A stretch of DNA of 64,000 nucleotides, taken from assembly GCF_047496725.1 (NCBI RefSeq), contig NC_132979.1, positions 2,063,501 to 2,127,500 on the forward strand. Reading direction: 5' to 3'. Positions 37,078 through 48,974 of the stretch are shown one piece after another. The first letter of the stretch is position 1. Each line of letters starts with the position of its first letter. Under the pieces are notes generated by a model, which was not told where the DNA came from, did not search any database, and saw only the letters and a list, made by a program, of their open reading frames with translations. The stretch is from Anoplolepis gracilipes. Its lineage: Eukaryota; Arthropoda; Insecta; Hymenoptera; Formicidae. A program made the position numbers and the translations under genes.

Positions 37078-37690
37078 AGAGATCACAATAGTATTGAGTT
37101 GTCGAGAAATTTGGAAATGTTTCTCACCGCGAAAAATACATATTTAATAACAAACAGTGACGTTTCCCTTATAGAATATCCACCTATCGTGATGCGTTTC
37201 AAACGTTTCTGACAACCATAGATTATCGTAATGATATATCTTTCTCATTACTGCACTCGCTTTATACTTTTTTCCGCAATTTATATCAATGTGATTGACT
37301 TATGGTAATATGTGTAATTGACTATAAATAATACATTTTTCATAAAAAGAAAAGATTATTAAAAATAGCAATTTATAAGGCTCTTAAATAAAAGTAATAA
37401 CGTCAAGGATAAAAGCAATATGAGCCACCGCTGGGTGTAAGAGCGCAAATAAAGCTCAAAATTTTTAATAAAAAGTCGCACTTAAAAATGGTCCGAAGAT
37501 GGACCAAAGCGTTCAAATAAATGTGTGTTTTTTTTATATAAAAAAACTCCAGTTTTTATTTGTGCTTTTGCAACCTGCGCTGGGTTATATTGCCTTTCTC
37601 CTTGATGTTATCATAATATTTCTTCATAGAAGATCTGCTCTTTGTATATTCCCAACTGGAAAAATTTGTTACATCAATAATTATATATAA
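37078..37690 (+). pseudogene. Second OR relic: promoter module and broken exon 8
   Basis: Duplicate of 34579-35292, including the module (37078-37240), the exon 8 pieces (about 37325-37365 and 37605-37670) and the intervening hairpin MITE (37405-37604). It follows the mosaic pseudogene just as the first relic follows OR-6, so exon 8-9 and about 1 kb of 3' flank were duplicated as one block. Confidence 0.5.
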
Positions 37691-37710
37691 TTATATACTA
37701 GATATAAATA

Positions 37711-38070
37711 CAGGGTGTCTCATAACTAATGAGCAAACGCTCGTGAGTGAGGGTAGAGTACAGTGAACTAAACAAAAAAGTATTAAGTCATTTTGCAATT
37801 TTTGCAATAATTATTCAAATATTAATTAAAAACGCTTAGCGAACAATATTATACATATCTACAAGATGTCCGGTAATAATCGCCCCAACTCTCTAGGGCA
37901 GATAGAGCAGGTCAAACTGAACATAAAAGTCCTGTATCATTTTGCGATTAGCGCAATAATTATTGAACTATTAATTAAAAACGCTCAGGGTATGCTGAGC
38001 GCTATATGCGGCGCGCGCTCCTACGCTGAGCGTTTTTAATTAATATTTTAATAATTATTGCGACACCCGG
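37711..38070. mobile_element. Foldback MITE with CAGGGTGTC tips
   Basis: Bounded by CAGGGTGTCTC and the near-complement GCGACACCCGG. The inside holds AATTAAAAACGCT(C/T)AG twice directly and once inverted. The related flank downstream of OR-6 (about 35310) lacks it, which gives an approximate empty site. Confidence 0.65.
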
Positions 38071-38651
38071 TATCTAGTTCTCTGATGTATCTGATTGAAA
38101 TATAAATATTAAAGCTCTTAATCTTTTTTACATAATGTTGTAGCAGACTAATATTTCCAATTTTATGATAAGATTTATGACAACATGTATTATCATCCAC
38201 ATAAAAAGAAGATGGTAATAAGTGCGTATTTTATTATTTTTACAAAACTATTATTTAAAAAACCATTAGCTATTTATAAAAAAAAATAATTTGTAATTGT
38301 TATACTAATTGTAAAACAGATTTTTTATATTAATATTAAATATATATATTTTACTTTTTTTCCCGGTATTTTGGGAATGTTGAACAGAAGAAGATTACTG
38401 TAATCATTTACCAACTAAACACTTTAAAATTTACCGTAATAAAAATTCATATTTTTTGTATTTTATAATTTATATAATTTTTCTTTATACAAAAAATTTT
38501 AAGTTGATAAAGTTAAACATTTGCGAAAAAGAATTTATTTTGAAGTGACATTGATGTCCTCTTGTATTATTTCAAATAGTTGCGAGACTGATTCCTCTCT
38601 TGTTAAGTGTTCGATCATAAAAAAATATAGAGCAGACGCAAGGAAAAGAAA

Positions 38652-38839
38652 AATATATTATCATAATAATTTCGGGTTGTCAAGAAACATTTACTCACTG
38701 CGGAATATGAATCTTTAATCGCAAACAGGGACACTCTCCATGAATCAATATTAAGCATAATATTAAGTATCTACTTTTCGCGACGCGCCAACATTTTCAA
38801 ATGTTTCACGACAACCCGAAATTATTAGAATGATATATC
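38652..38839 (+). promoter_or_regulatory. Palindromic upstream module of OR-7
   Basis: Inverted arms of about 31 bp (38652-38682 and 38809-38839) centre on AATTTCGGGTTGTC and GACAACCCGAAATT and enclose about 126 bp that includes AATCTTTAATCGCAAACAGG. The module ends about 87 bp before the OR-7 start codon. Versions occur upstream of OR-8 and at two orphan sites. Confidence 0.5.
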
Positions 38840-38926
38840 CTTCTCGTCACTGTGTGTCCATTTTACATTTTTTTCTATAATCGAATACCTAACGAGAGGG
38901 TGATCAATCTCGCAACGTTTTACGAT

Positions 38927-41900
38927 ATGCAAGGAGACATGTTACGCTACTACTCTAGAAATCAATTCTTCTTGTCACAGATGGGTATTTGGCCTTATCA
39001 GCCTAAGGTGATAAAGATATTGCTACCGTGTTTCTTAGTAGGCACCGAGTTATCTGTTTTGGCAACTCAGGTAACGCACGTGGGCGTGTTTTATATAAAT
39101 AAATGTGTAATTGGATCATCACAGCGAATGTAATCACTTAAAAAATATTGGCAGACGAGCCATTTCTTTCTAATGAAATATTTTCGCCATATACTTCTCT
39201 CTTCTTCTGCCAGTATCACCAATCGATATTGTTACCATCCTTAATTTATAGATACTTTTGCTGTATAATACCTGGGGTGACTTAAGTATGACTGTCGAAG
39301 GTATAATTAATATTATCCTTCTCATTGGTGCTACTACAAAATTAGTTAATGTTGTTATAAATAATAAAAAGGTTCGACTTCAATGTATGTGTACGTGTAA
39401 TGTGTAAATCACACAATTTTTATTTCCATAAAATATCAAAAAAACATATTTTAAACAATCTCTAACTTTTGACAGAATTACATGTACAACATACGCTATA
39501 TAAATTTATAAATAAAATTTTGTATTTTATACATACAAAATTATAATTTTTTATCATACGTATATGATAATCATTCCAATGTTTTTTTTATAATATGCAC
39601 AAACAAACACAGAAAATTATAAATGATTCGAGATAAGTGAGCTTTGATTTTCATATTTCATTACTGAATTTTATATGCATCCCCATTGCATGTGTTCAAA
39701 TAATTAAAAAAAATTATTAATCTTTGCTAATATTTTTTCTTTTTAATTGTTAGATGCAATATTTGTTGCAATTAATGGACCAACATTGGCGGCTCTTTCA
39801 TAACGAGTATGAACTTCATATTTTAAGGCGTTATGCTAAAATTGGCTACAAAATAACAAAATATTACTCAAGTAACCAAACATATAGTTTTAAATCGCAC
39901 GAACACATTAAACAGACCCTGAGGCTCGTAATCAGGACGCGTTTTTATCGATAAAATTGCGCGTATTTATTTCTGAAATTCTATAAATAACGTAAACTAC
40001 ATATATGCTAAATATGCACATTTATCTATAAAAACGCACTTCTGAATATGAATCTAATAATTTAATAGTCAACTTCTAATCTGATGATCAATTCGATAAT
40101 ATACCAATTTTAAGAGAAAATTTTTGTATTATTAAAAATGTTTAGAAATAATAGGATAAATGTAACAAGGTATGCATTTTTGCAGTGTACATTAACATAT
40201 TCGCAGTAATGTTTATGTTAATACCGTTATTGCCAAAAGTTTTAGATGTTATAATACCGTTGAATGAATCACGGCCAGTTATATATATAGTTGAAGGAGA
40301 TTGGGGAGTAGACAAAGACGAATATTATTATCCAATTTTGTTACACTGTTACCTTGCAGTTATAATTAGTACTAGATGTATGGTAAACGTTGATAGCATG
40401 TATATGGTGTGTGTGTTACACGGTTGTAGTTTATTCAACGCTATTGGGTAGGTAAAATAAGAGAAATATATTTCTCTTATTTTCAGTTCAATTATTAGAC
40501 AGTTATTCCGGCTTGAAAAATAGGTATCTCGATGCAGATTGCTTTTGATTTTAATAATATCTTTTACATTTTTCCAAGCATCCGTCTTGAAAGTATTTTG
40601 GATAAAGCTAAACTTGTAGAAGACGAGAAAATAATGAGTAAAAAACACGTAGTAATAAAAAAACATGATTCTGAAGATTATCATGAAATGATTTTATGTT
40701 TGAAAAAACATCAAATCGCAATAAAGTTTGTATTATAGAAAATTTTATTACAAGTAATAATTTTATTAAAATTATTCACTTATGATTATTACACATTTTT
40801 TTTATATAAACATTTTCATCTTTAATAATTTTTTTGCTACTTTTTAGATACATTCACATACTAGACTCTACATTCAAAAGTGCGACGTTTATCATCTTGT
40901 TTTTGAACGTAATGATTCTGAGTCTAATTGGATTACAAGTAAATTACGATATGAGTCTATTATTAAAAATATTCGTAATAATCAGAGAAAATTTCAAGTT
41001 TTGAAACATTTTATATGTAGATCGATAAATATTGACATTAACGGATCCAGCCTTGTCTTTGACATATGTTGTCAAGGTCTGACACTGACCTGTCCTAATA
41101 GTCCACAGTTAGCTGCCGCCTTCCCTGCCCAAGTGTTTTTTTTTTTAATTAAGAATAGAAGACGAGCTTTGCCTTTCTTCCATCTTTACATTATGAAAAT
41201 AAAAATAGGTATTTCAATATAAAATCAGAAATAAAGTGAGTTAGGCTATTTATTTCGAAATGAAGGCGTAGGGAGAGTTCCTTCTCTGCCTACGCGTTTG
41301 ATTTACATATATGTAAATAATCAAAATTAAATACACTCTTATTAAATGTATATAATGTCAAAAAAATAACGTTATATTTAATGAACTATTCGTTTATAAT
41401 TTTTTAATAAGCAAGCAGCGTCAGCTAAACCCTTTATATTTAGGACAGTGATCTTGATAACATATTGTCAAGGACAATGTTATTGGATCTGGATTTGTTA
41501 ATGTCCAATATATTTACCAGTAGCTTTTGCACTTATAAAAAATTATAAAATAATATATCATTAAGTAATAAATACTTGTTTATATTCTGTCAGTACACGT
41601 TTCTTTCGTTAGAAAAATCGTGAAAAAAAGAAAAAACGAAAGATGAGAATATTTAATAAAATATTCCAAACTCATATATAATTGTAGCTTCTCAACAAAC
41701 TTGGACAAATTCAGGAAGTGATAAGATTTGGATTTATAGCTATAGGATCGATCACTCATCTCATGAGCATGTGTTTACCCGGACAGCTACTCCTAGATAA
41801 GAGTATAGAAGTGTTCGACAGAGCGCAAGTATCAAAATCATGCTTTAATCATGCTTACGTTAATTATTATAATTATTACAATTAATAAATTTTATAATTA

Positions 41901-42281
41901 TGTTGGAACGACAATACTATCGTTCGATATGATCGGTTGATTGCACGTATAATTTTGCTTCGGCAGCTTTTCGCTATAAACCTTTACCACACGAAATATT
42001 TTTATCGTATAGGTATAGTGCACAATGGTATATGTTCTCGCTAAAAACGACAAAATTATTAAGCATCCTCCTTTATAGAAGTCTTGTGCCTTGCACGTTG
42101 TCGGCTGCAAACATGTTTATTATGTCGATGAGTATGTTCAGTTCGGTATGTCTGTTTTATTCCAACACGCATGAAACATGTCTTGTACGATATCCTTTAC
42201 AATGTTATAATATTAATGCTCTGTTTTAAGGTGATGCAAACAGCCATGTCATACTTTACAACCTTTTTATCAGTCAGCTAG
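38927..42281 (+). CDS. Odorant receptor OR-7 (9 exons, 400 aa)
   Basis: Intact OR. Exons: 38927-39070, 39252-39371, 39754-39871, 40186-40447, 40579-40725, 40848-40938, 41688-41824, 42013-42145, 42231-42281. Starts MQGDMLRYYSRNQFF with MGIWPYQ; exon 3 MDQHWRLFHNEYE; exon 4 IPLNESRPVIY, EGDWGVDKDEYYYP and VLHGCSLFNAIG; exon 7 SMCLPGQLLLDKS; the end is TAMSYFTTFLSVS. Intron 7 has a GC donor (AGAGC|GCAAGT); moving to the GT four bases on would break the frame. Intron 6 (749 bp) contains a foldback element. Exon 1 lies about 90 bp behind the palindromic module. Closest relative is OR-8. An antisense frame across exon 4 (40349-40684) is a shadow. Confidence 0.92.
41032..41508. mobile_element. MITE with long inverted ends in OR-7 intron 6
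   Basis: Left end TTGACATTAACGGATCCAG and right end (complement TTGGACATTAACAAATCCAG) continue into longer imperfect arms sharing TGACATATGTTGTCAAGG-like sequence and GTCCTAA. It is flanked by ATA/TA. OR-8 intron 6 lacks it. A 73-codon frame inside is not a gene. Confidence 0.7.
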
Positions 42282-43539
42282 ACATATAAACTTGTTAAAA
42301 TAATCGCGTTCATCCGGATGGTTAATTTTTATTATTGTGTATTACTGTTACAGAATATAAATTTGAATGTGGAATTATTATAATAAATAAATGTTAATAT
42401 GTTTCGCAAGAATGTGTAGTTCTTTTTTATTATTAAACTCCATTCACATGTTTGTGTCGTAGGCAATATGATTCGTATGGAAGCAAAAAAACATTTGAAA
42501 CATAAATCGATATGACATTTAACGTGCTTCTCGACACCGAACATGAAATGAATACATTTTATGGTTTCAGATATATATAGAAAAAAACCTGTGTTTTTAT
42601 AAATTTATATAAAGTTTTGGTTTTTATAATTTGTAATAATTTGTTATTATAAATTTATAATAACACATTTATATAAATATTCTATTTATTCAAACGTTTT
42701 GTATCTTTTCTGACTATATATATAGCAATAATTTTTACTCACACTACGCTGTGCACGTTACAATATGCTTACCGAAATTGAGTTATAAAATAATAAAGAA
42801 ATTTTCTAGTAAAAAGATAATAGCACTCTGACGACGAATTTACAAATTCTAATTGAATGTTATAAAGTCATAGATTTGTTTGATAAGTAGTATTTTAAGA
42901 ATAAATAACTCTTTTTTCTTTTAGGTCTGTGAGCACTAAATGTGTATGTAGTTTACCAATGATAGATATTTTCTATAAAAACAAAAAATTATTACAAATA
43001 TTTCTTCACAGAAGATATATTTGTAATAATCTTCTGCTTTTATGGAAAATACCTGCTCTTTGTATACTCTGAGCTGAAATTTGTCACATCAATAATAATG
43101 ACTGAAATATAAATTACCTTTTAATTTATTTTATATGTATATGTAATATATTTACAAAAAAAGAAAAAATCATTTGTAATCATTATAATAAAATGACATA
43201 TCTCGTACTAAACATTAAGTGTACATATTTTATTTTTTCGGTATTTTGCAAATTGTTATAGAAGATTGCTACAACCTTTTGCCAACTAAAACATTACACT
43301 TTAGAGTTTATTATAATGAAAATTCATAATTTTTCACTTTTTATAATTTACATTACCTTTCTTTATACGAAAAATTTTAAATTGATAAGGTCAAACATCT
43401 GCGACTAGAAAAATTAATTTTTAAGTAACATCTCCTCGTGTAATACCATGTATGTTGCAAAACAGTTGCGAGACTGATTATTCTTTGGTTAAGTTTTCGA
43501 TGGTAAAAAAAAATATAAAGCAGGTGCAATGACGAGAAA
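42282..43539. other. OR-7 / OR-8 intergenic region with an exon 8 relic
   Basis: The first 250 bp (to about 42535) recur at 52190-52430. At about 42955-43095 lies a third decayed exon 8 (ATAAAAACAAAAAATTATTA, then CTCTGAGCTGAAATTTGTCA), here without the hairpin MITE. No intact gene. Confidence 0.5.
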
Positions 43540-43728
43540 GATATATCATCATGATAATTTCGGGTTGTCAGAAAACGTTCACTTGCTACGAAATATGAAT
43601 CTTTAATCGCAAACAGGGATGCTTTTCACGGATCGATATTAAATATATATATTTTTCGCGACAATATTTTCGCGCAAATATTTTTAAATGGTTCACGTGA
43701 CAACCTGAAATTATCGTAATGATATATC
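43540..43728 (+). promoter_or_regulatory. Palindromic upstream module of OR-8
   Basis: Two 31-bp arms (43540-43570 and 43698-43728) are inverted copies with only three mismatches, starting GATATATCAT at each outer edge and ending GGTTGTCA inside. They enclose about 127 bp containing AATCTTTAATCGCAAACAGG. The start codon of OR-8 follows 108 bp later. Confidence 0.55.
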
Positions 43729-43835
43729 TTTCTCGTTACTGTATCTGCTTTACATTTTTTTTTTCCACAATCAAATATCAAACAAAAGAGTGTTAGTCTC
43801 GCAATCGTTTTACGTGCATTACCGACATGCATTAC

Positions 43836-44507
43836 ATGCAAGGGGACATGCTAAGATACTACTCTAGAAATCAACGCTTTTGGTTACAGATGGGTATTTG
43901 GCCTTATCAACCAAGAATAATAAAGATATTGTTACCATCTTTCTTAGTAGCCGTCGAGATATCTGGTTTGGCAACTCAAGTAATGCGCAAGCGCGTTATT
44001 TGTGCAAACAATTGTGTAAATGTGTCATTATATAGAGAAATTAAGAAATATTGTCGAACGAATCGACTTTTTTCTAATGAAATATTTTCGTCATATACTG
44101 CTATCCTTTTTCCTCAGTCGCTGATCGATAACGTTACTAACTTGTAGGTGCGTTTGCTGTACAATACTTACCAAACGGGTGATGTAACTTTAGCTGTCGA
44201 AGGTATACTTAACGTTATTCTTCTTGTTGGTGCAACTGCAAAATTAGTCAATGTTGTTATAAATAACAAACGGGTGAGTTCCATATTGTGTATGATGTGG
44301 TATATGTATGTGTAAATCGTATAATTGTGTGATTCAATTATTAATATCAAGAGAAGTACATTTTAGGTAATCTCTAAATTTTTCATGTATTTTTATTTAT
44401 AATTTTTTTGTACATTTTATAATATGTACAATAATAATTTTATATGTACATATGTACTAATTATTCAAATGGTTTTTGTAATATATTTTTTATACAAATA
44501 TATAAAT

Positions 44508-44577
<70 letters not shown>

Positions 44578-46888
44578 CATAAAACGTATAAATATGATTC
44601 AACTAAAATGTGTTTTAATTTTTGAAAGTTGATTTTCATTTTTATTCCATACATTGCTAAATTTTATATGCATTCATTGCGCACGTTTGCAAAATATAAA
44701 AAATTCTATTAATTAATAATTCCTTATTATTTTGATATTTTACATGATTTTTTTCATTGTTAGATGCAATATTTGTTGCAAATGATGGATCAACATTGGC
44801 GTCTTTTTCATAGCGAATACGAACTTCGTATTTTAAGGCGTTATGCTAACATTGGCTACAAAATAACCAAATATTATTCAGGTAACCGAATAAATAGTTT
44901 TAAATCGCATAAACACATTAAACAGACCGTCAGTATTCAAAATGCGTTTTTATCACGATAAAATTGTGCGTATTTCTTTTTGAAATTCTATTATAATATA
45001 AATAACGTAAACTATATATACGCATATTTGTCGATAAAAGCATATCCTGAATATGGACTTAATAATTTAATAGTCAACTTCTAATCTGATGATAGATGTT
45101 CAATTAGATACTAATTTTAAAAGAAAATTTTTGTATTATTAAAAATGTTTAGAAATAATAAGATAAATGTAACAAGGTATGCATTTTTGCAGTGTACATT
45201 AACATATTCGCAGTAATGTTTATGTTAATACCGTTATTGCCAAAAATTTTAGATGTTATAATACCGTTGAATGAATCACGGCCAGTTATATATATAGTTG
45301 AAGGAGATTGGGGAGTAGACAAAGAAGAATATTTTTATCCAATTTTATTGCACTGTTACATTTGCATTGTAATAAGTACTCGATGTATGGTAAACGTTGA
45401 TAGCATGTATATAGTGTGCGTATTACACGGTTGTAGTTTATTTAACGCTATTGGGTAAGTAATCGAGATTGTAAAATACATGCTAAATATACATTTACTT
45501 TATTTTTTATTTAGCCATTAGATAGGTATTCCAATTTAAAAAATATCTCGATGCTGATTGTCTGCGAGTTTGACAATATTTTATACATTTTTTCAAGTAT
45601 CGGTCTTGCAAATATTATCGATGAGGCTAAACTTGTGAAAGGCGAAGAAACAATGAGCAAAAAACACTTAGTAATAAAAGAACATCATTCTAAAGATTAT
45701 TGTGAGATGATTGTGTGCTTGAAAAAACATCAAATCGCAATAAAGTTCGTATTATGGAAAATTTAAATCGTTAATAATTTTATTAATATTATTCAATTGT
45801 TATATGTATGTTATGATTATATGTTGTACATTAAAGTTTTCATATATAATAATTTGTTTACTATCTTTTAGATTTGTTAACGTACTAGACTCTGCATTTC
45901 AAATTCAGACGTTTTTTATCTTGTCTTTAAACGTAATGATTTTGAGCCTAATTGGATTACAAGTAAACAATTGTCATATGTCAATTATTAAAAATGTTCA
46001 TAGAAACACCTAACAAAGTTTGGCAAAGTTTTATACAGTTCTTAACGTATATGGTTTTGTCAAAATTATATCTAGCGCACATAAATAAATAAATAAATAA
46101 ATAAATAAATATATATATATATATATATACATCTACTTCTATTTATCATATGCGGTATATAATATTTAGATACATTATAATATGTAATATAAGTACATAT
46201 ACTAAAATATATCGCCTTTATAGCCAGTATTCGTATGATTATTTTTGTGTTGCAAAAGAGATAAGATAAAAAAAAAACATGTAAATATTTATAAAAATTT
46301 AAAAACTCGTATATATATTGTAGCTTCTTAATAAATTGGGACAAACCCAGGAAGTGATAAGATACAGCTGCATAGCTATAGGATCGGTCACTCATCTTTT
46401 GAGCATGTGTTTTCCTGGGCAATTACTCGTAGACACAAGTATGGAAGTATTCGACAAAGCGCAAGTATCAAAATTATTCTTTAATCATGCTTAAATTACA
46501 CTAATTAATAATTATTTCGCAACAACAACACTATAGTTCGGTGTAATCGTGATTAATTGCATGTATAATTTTGTTTGCGCAGTCGTTAAGAACTGAATCA
46601 CACAAAACATTTTTATCGTGCAGGTATAGTTCGCGATGGTACATGTTCTCGTTAAAAACATCAAGATTATTAAGCATATTGCTTTATAAGAGCATTACGC
46701 CTTGTACACTCACGGCCGCAAACATGTATACCATGTCGATGACCACATTCAGCTCGGTATGTGTTTGCGTTAAACATACGAAAAATGTCTTGTATAATAG
46801 CTTTCACAACGTTATGCCATGATAATATTCTTTTAAGGTGATGCAAACAGCCATGTCGTACTTTACAACCTTTATGTCAGTCAGCTAG
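43836..46888 (+). CDS. Odorant receptor OR-8 (9 exons, 402 aa)
   Basis: Intact paralog of OR-7. Exons: 43836-43979, 44148-44273, 44764-44881, 45193-45454, 45598-45744, 45872-45962, 46324-46460, 46624-46756, 46838-46888. Starts MQGDMLRYYSRNQRF (a Met three codons earlier is ignored to keep the 144-bp exon) with MGIWPYQ. Exon 2 is 126 bp, two codons longer than in every other gene here (NTYQTGDVT, where OR-7 has NTWGDLS). Exon 7 SMCFPGQLLVDTS; exon 8 YMFSLKTSRLL; the end is TAMSYFTTFMSVS. Intron 7 uses the GC donor shared with OR-7; intron 5 uses GTTCGT. From intron 2 onward the gene is repeated at 52.4-54.8 kb as a broken copy. Confidence 0.92.
44514..44571. repeat. (TA)n at the left edge of a segmental duplication
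   Basis: A long TA run in OR-8 intron 2. Homology with the second copy (52437 onward) begins at its right edge, so it probably marks a breakpoint. Confidence 0.85.
46080..46128. repeat. (AAAT)n / (TA)n microsatellite in OR-8 intron 6
   Basis: Repeated AAAT units followed by TA repeats. The second copy at about 53950-54022 is longer in its TA part. Confidence 0.85.
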
Positions 46889-48974
46889 ACATATGAACGA
46901 AAAAATTGCCTAATATATTATAAAATACTGTGTATAAACCATTTCTTTCATAGGCTGTTAGTTGTTGTTATTGTTGCAAAAGATATTTCAAATAGTTATA
47001 ATAAATGTTAATTTGTTCACATTAAGAATATGTGACTTCTTCTTTATCAGAATTTAGTCACTTATATATATATGTGTGTATCGTAAACACATGACGTCTA
47101 GTTTCCTGAAGAGACAAGGACCATTTGAGGCGTTAATCGATAGTATAAAGTCACGTATGACATCAAATAAAACATGAAATAATTATGCGAGATATCTTCA
47201 AAACCATACGAAGAATATCTCGCTATTATAAATTCTATTTATGGCTATTAAAAATTCCATTTACGTTTTATATTTTTATCTGAATAAAGTACCGCAATAT
47301 TTTTTATTGATATTACACTATGTCATCCGTTTAAAAATATCCTCGCACAAAGTTTTAACGGAATATTAAAGTAACTATACATTATGCGGTATCGGCACTG
47401 CCTGCTGGTGAGTACATATATTAATGAATTCTTATTCAGTGTAGTAAAATCATTTTTTTTATACGCGGTATTTTAGAATTAACAAACTCCGTCTTTTTCA
47501 TAGTTTTATAAAATGTTTATGAAAATTCGAACGCTCTTCTATATGCAATTTGCCATATTCGGCGTTACAATAATGGATGGGCAGCAGGTAGAATCTCGAG
47601 ATAATAATATATTGATCTGGTTAAGAAAATTTTAATAATAAATATAAAAAAATTTATTGTGAGAAAATATATAATAATAATCGCAATAATAGTTATATAT
47701 CTTATTGTGTCACAAAAGTAATTGTCTAGATCATATATTAGATCACACATATTGGGTACATATATGTATAACCAGTACAGTAACAATGTAAAAATGTTGG
47801 CTTACAAAGAAATACGGAAAAAATATTTTTTAAGATAATAAAAATGTTTAATGTCTAAAGGTGTGTATCTTATATTTATGGTATAAATTTAGATGAGCAA
47901 ATCAATATTTATATCATTATCTATTGTAACACGTGTTAAACAAAATCTCAAAAGCAATAGAACGTTTAATTTATTATCTACAAGTGTTCGTTGTGTCTAT
48001 TTTTAATTACTTTATTCATTTCAAAAATTTTTTAGAAAAACATACTATTTATTAAATTCTATTAAATGTTTAAATTTGATTTTAATTTATTTTATCGCTC
48101 TATTTTTGCGTATATTTATTTAAAATGTGTAAACTGTTTCACAATTACACGTGATATATTTAATTAATTATTATCTGTGCTAAATATGTTTATATATAAA
48201 ATGCTGTAAGTTATAATATAAAAAAAAGAACGCGTCTTATAATATTTTTATATAAATTTTATATTAATTATATTAATTGATAATAATTCTTAACTGATTA
48301 TATAATTGCATTAATTTCAATCGTGTCAAAGTCAAAAGAGAATTGTTTAAATAAAAATTATGGTTTAGATCTGTACTATGTATTATCAATATTTACATAA
48401 ATTTATTTTATACAGCTACCATTTGAAAAACGCAGCATGAGATCGTTCACACTAGTAAACTGATTCTCCTTCGATAGTATTAGCCAACACTTGATTCGAT
48501 GCATTCGCCTGCAAATAAAAATAAATACATTAATATATAAATATCTTGCATACAAATGAAATCGTAGTACATTTTAGTTACTTGTTAAAGTGTTCTCCTC
48601 CATTGATAAAAAATATGACAACAAGCAGTATAGAATTATATCATAACGTATGATCGGTGTTTCATCTGAAACGTTGATGCACAAACCGCGTATCACGCAA
48701 AACTAAACGTCATCACTTTTCTTTCTTACGCTACATTATTGACAACATAAAAAATTAAAACTGCAACACTTTTTCCGCGTATTTTTTAACTATAGGAGGA
48801 ACTACCCATCCTATTAGCGATTCCATTTAAATCGGTTTAACATATGACGTATAACGCTTCCTTATCAATACGATATATCGGCGTTGCAAGAGAATATACA
48901 ATGAGTCGAAGAGGGAAACTTTTCTTCGGCGACGAGTTATTAAAGAATTCCTCTTCAACTATTACAGTTTACCA
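46889..48974. other. OR-8 / OR-9 intergenic region; possible small peptide gene
   Basis: No OR exons. Three short, phase-compatible, exon-like segments on the plus strand (47384-47407, 47504-47587, 48416-48463) could encode a 51-residue secreted peptide, described under findings. On the minus strand, a strong acceptor and an 18-codon terminal-exon-like segment lie at about 48455-48511 and overlap the third segment's end. Neither is certain. Confidence 0.3.

Noticed and set aside
40349..40684. 111-codon antisense frame over OR-7 exons 4-5
   Set aside because: It is a shadow of the coding strand with no independent motif or splice support.
46072..46422. 116-codon minus-strand frame in OR-8 intron 6/exon 7
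   Set aside because: Part of it is translated AAAT/TA microsatellite, the rest is antisense of exon 7.
47565..47786. 73-codon minus-strand hydrophobic frame (and 55455-55676)
   Set aside because: AT-rich antisense frame without splice sites or motifs; hydrophobicity follows from base composition.
48455..48511. Minus-strand terminal-exon-like segment (18 codons, ANASNQVLANTIEGESVY)
   Set aside because: It has a good acceptor and a stop, but no upstream exon on that strand could be found, so no gene is called.
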